Positions 6,246 through 6,458 of a stretch of DNA of 6,458 bases are shown here, in pieces. The stretch is from contig CAZQQV010000070.1 in assembly GCA_964595655.1 (NCBI GenBank), forward strand, positions 1-6,458, read 5' to 3'. The notes under the pieces were generated by a model. That model saw only the letters and a list, made by a program, of their open reading frames with translations. It had not been told where the DNA came from and ran no database searches. The position numbers and the translations under genes were made by a program. Each line of letters starts with the position of its first letter. Positions within the stretch are counted from its first letter, which is position 1. This stretch comes from Caldimicrobium sp964595655 (GTDB lineage Bacteria > Desulfobacterota > Thermodesulfobacteria > Thermodesulfobacteriales > Thermodesulfobacteriaceae).

Positions 6246-6328
6246 TGCGGGAGGAGGGACTTGAACCCTCACGGGGAAAACCCCACCGGATCCTAAGTCC
6301 GGAGCGTCTACCATTCCGCCACTCCCGC
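6246..6328 (-). tRNA. tRNA-Leu, anticodon UAG
   Basis: This 83-nt class II tRNA reads CUN leucine codons, chiefly CUA and CUG. Acceptor stem GCGGGAG pairs with CTCCCGC, with discriminator A at 6246 and no encoded CCA. The anticodon arm is CCGGA-CTTAGGA-TCCGG, with anticodon TAG at 6295-6293. The variable arm is GGGG-TTTT-CCCC, and the T arm GAGGG-TTCAAGT-CCCTC. All parts are intact and the stems are GC-rich. It is transcribed leftward toward the ligase relic. No intrinsic terminator is visible after it. Confidence 0.97.
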
Positions 6329-6346
6329 AATATTTGCTTTTTAAGG

Positions 6347-6375
6347 ATAATATTAAAATTAAACTATCCTTTCAA
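6347..6375 (-). promoter_or_regulatory. sigma70-type promoter for tRNA-Leu(UAG)
   Basis: On the minus strand, TTGAAA (6375-6370) is a one-mismatch -35 box. It is followed by an optimal 17-bp spacer and the -10 box TATTAT (6352-6347). The predicted start near 6340 is about 12 bases before the mature tRNA 5' end. It lies in the gap after the partial gene at the right edge, so the tRNA is probably transcribed on its own. Confidence 0.7.
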
Positions 6376-6394
6376 AATTTCAACCTAACTTAAA

Positions 6395-6458
6395 TTAAAC
6401 AAAATGTTTGAATAATTTTTCTAAATCCCCAACAGAATAAATTTTTCTAATAAGCTCT
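6395..6458 (-). CDS. 3' end of an unidentified gene
   Basis: From the right edge, one minus-strand frame (first whole codon at 6457) reads ELIRKIYSVGDLEKLFKHFV and stops at TAA 6397-6395. The other two minus frames hit stops within this stretch. The peptide looks like an amphipathic C-terminal helix, typical of a real protein end. Its stop is 20 bp before the -35 box of the tRNA promoter, a natural gene boundary. Only 20 residues are visible, so family and function cannot be named, and a chance open frame is possible. Confidence 0.45.
   Translation of the reverse strand, partial: ELIRKIYSVGDLEKLFKHFV

Noticed and set aside
6063..6258. Integrated element attached at the 3' end of tRNA-Leu(UAG)
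   Set aside because: I found no second copy of the tRNA 3' end in the window and no integrase or phage-like gene. The ligase relic alone does not show an insertion.

Overview
The window is a low-GC bacterial segment dominated by one tightly packed minus-strand operon. It has a leucine tRNA gene near each end and a decayed gene plus spacer on the right. The tRNA stems are very GC-rich although the surrounding DNA is AT-rich, and the genes overlap or abut. This suggests a thermophilic bacterium. The gene set (secG, dxr, rseP, tsaB, DppB/DppC permeases) and protein style would fit a Thermodesulfobacteria-like or related anaerobic lineage, but that placement is inference and not demonstrated here.

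Layout from left to right: 1-126 is a spacer with a 10-bp direct repeat and a near-consensus sigma70 promoter. A plus-strand tRNA-Leu(GAG) follows at 127-210. Only 2 bp later comes the tail end of the minus-strand operon. Read in its own direction the operon is secG (5287-4943), dxr (4942-3779), rseP (3782-2700), tsaB (2715-1990), dppB (2020-1034) and dppC (1031-213). Every junction is an overlap or a gap of 0-2 bp, so the six genes are almost certainly co-transcribed from upstream of secG.

The first four genes are housekeeping functions: a Sec translocon subunit, the committed MEP isoprenoid enzyme, an intramembrane site-2 protease, and the TsaB subunit for t6A tRNA modification. The last two are the paired membrane subunits of a peptide/nickel-type ABC importer. 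Its binding protein and ATPases are not in the window.

From 5288 to 6245 (about 960 bp) no intact recognised gene exists. Most of it (about 5452-6062, minus strand) is a broken ATP-dependent DNA ligase. Piecing reading frames together recovers motif I (EPKIDGWR), a motif III-like LDFEL and a motif IIIa-like YVFD, but they lie in different frames and are preceded by an in-frame TGA. A 31-codon open frame of unknown nature (5440-5345) lies between it and secG. Positions 6063-6245 hold nothing I can name. A minus-strand tRNA-Leu(UAG) follows at 6246-6328 with its own sigma70-like promoter, and the last 64 bases look like the 3' end of another minus-strand gene.

I see no CRISPR array, insertion sequence or clearly new system. 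The ligase relic is the most noteworthy item.
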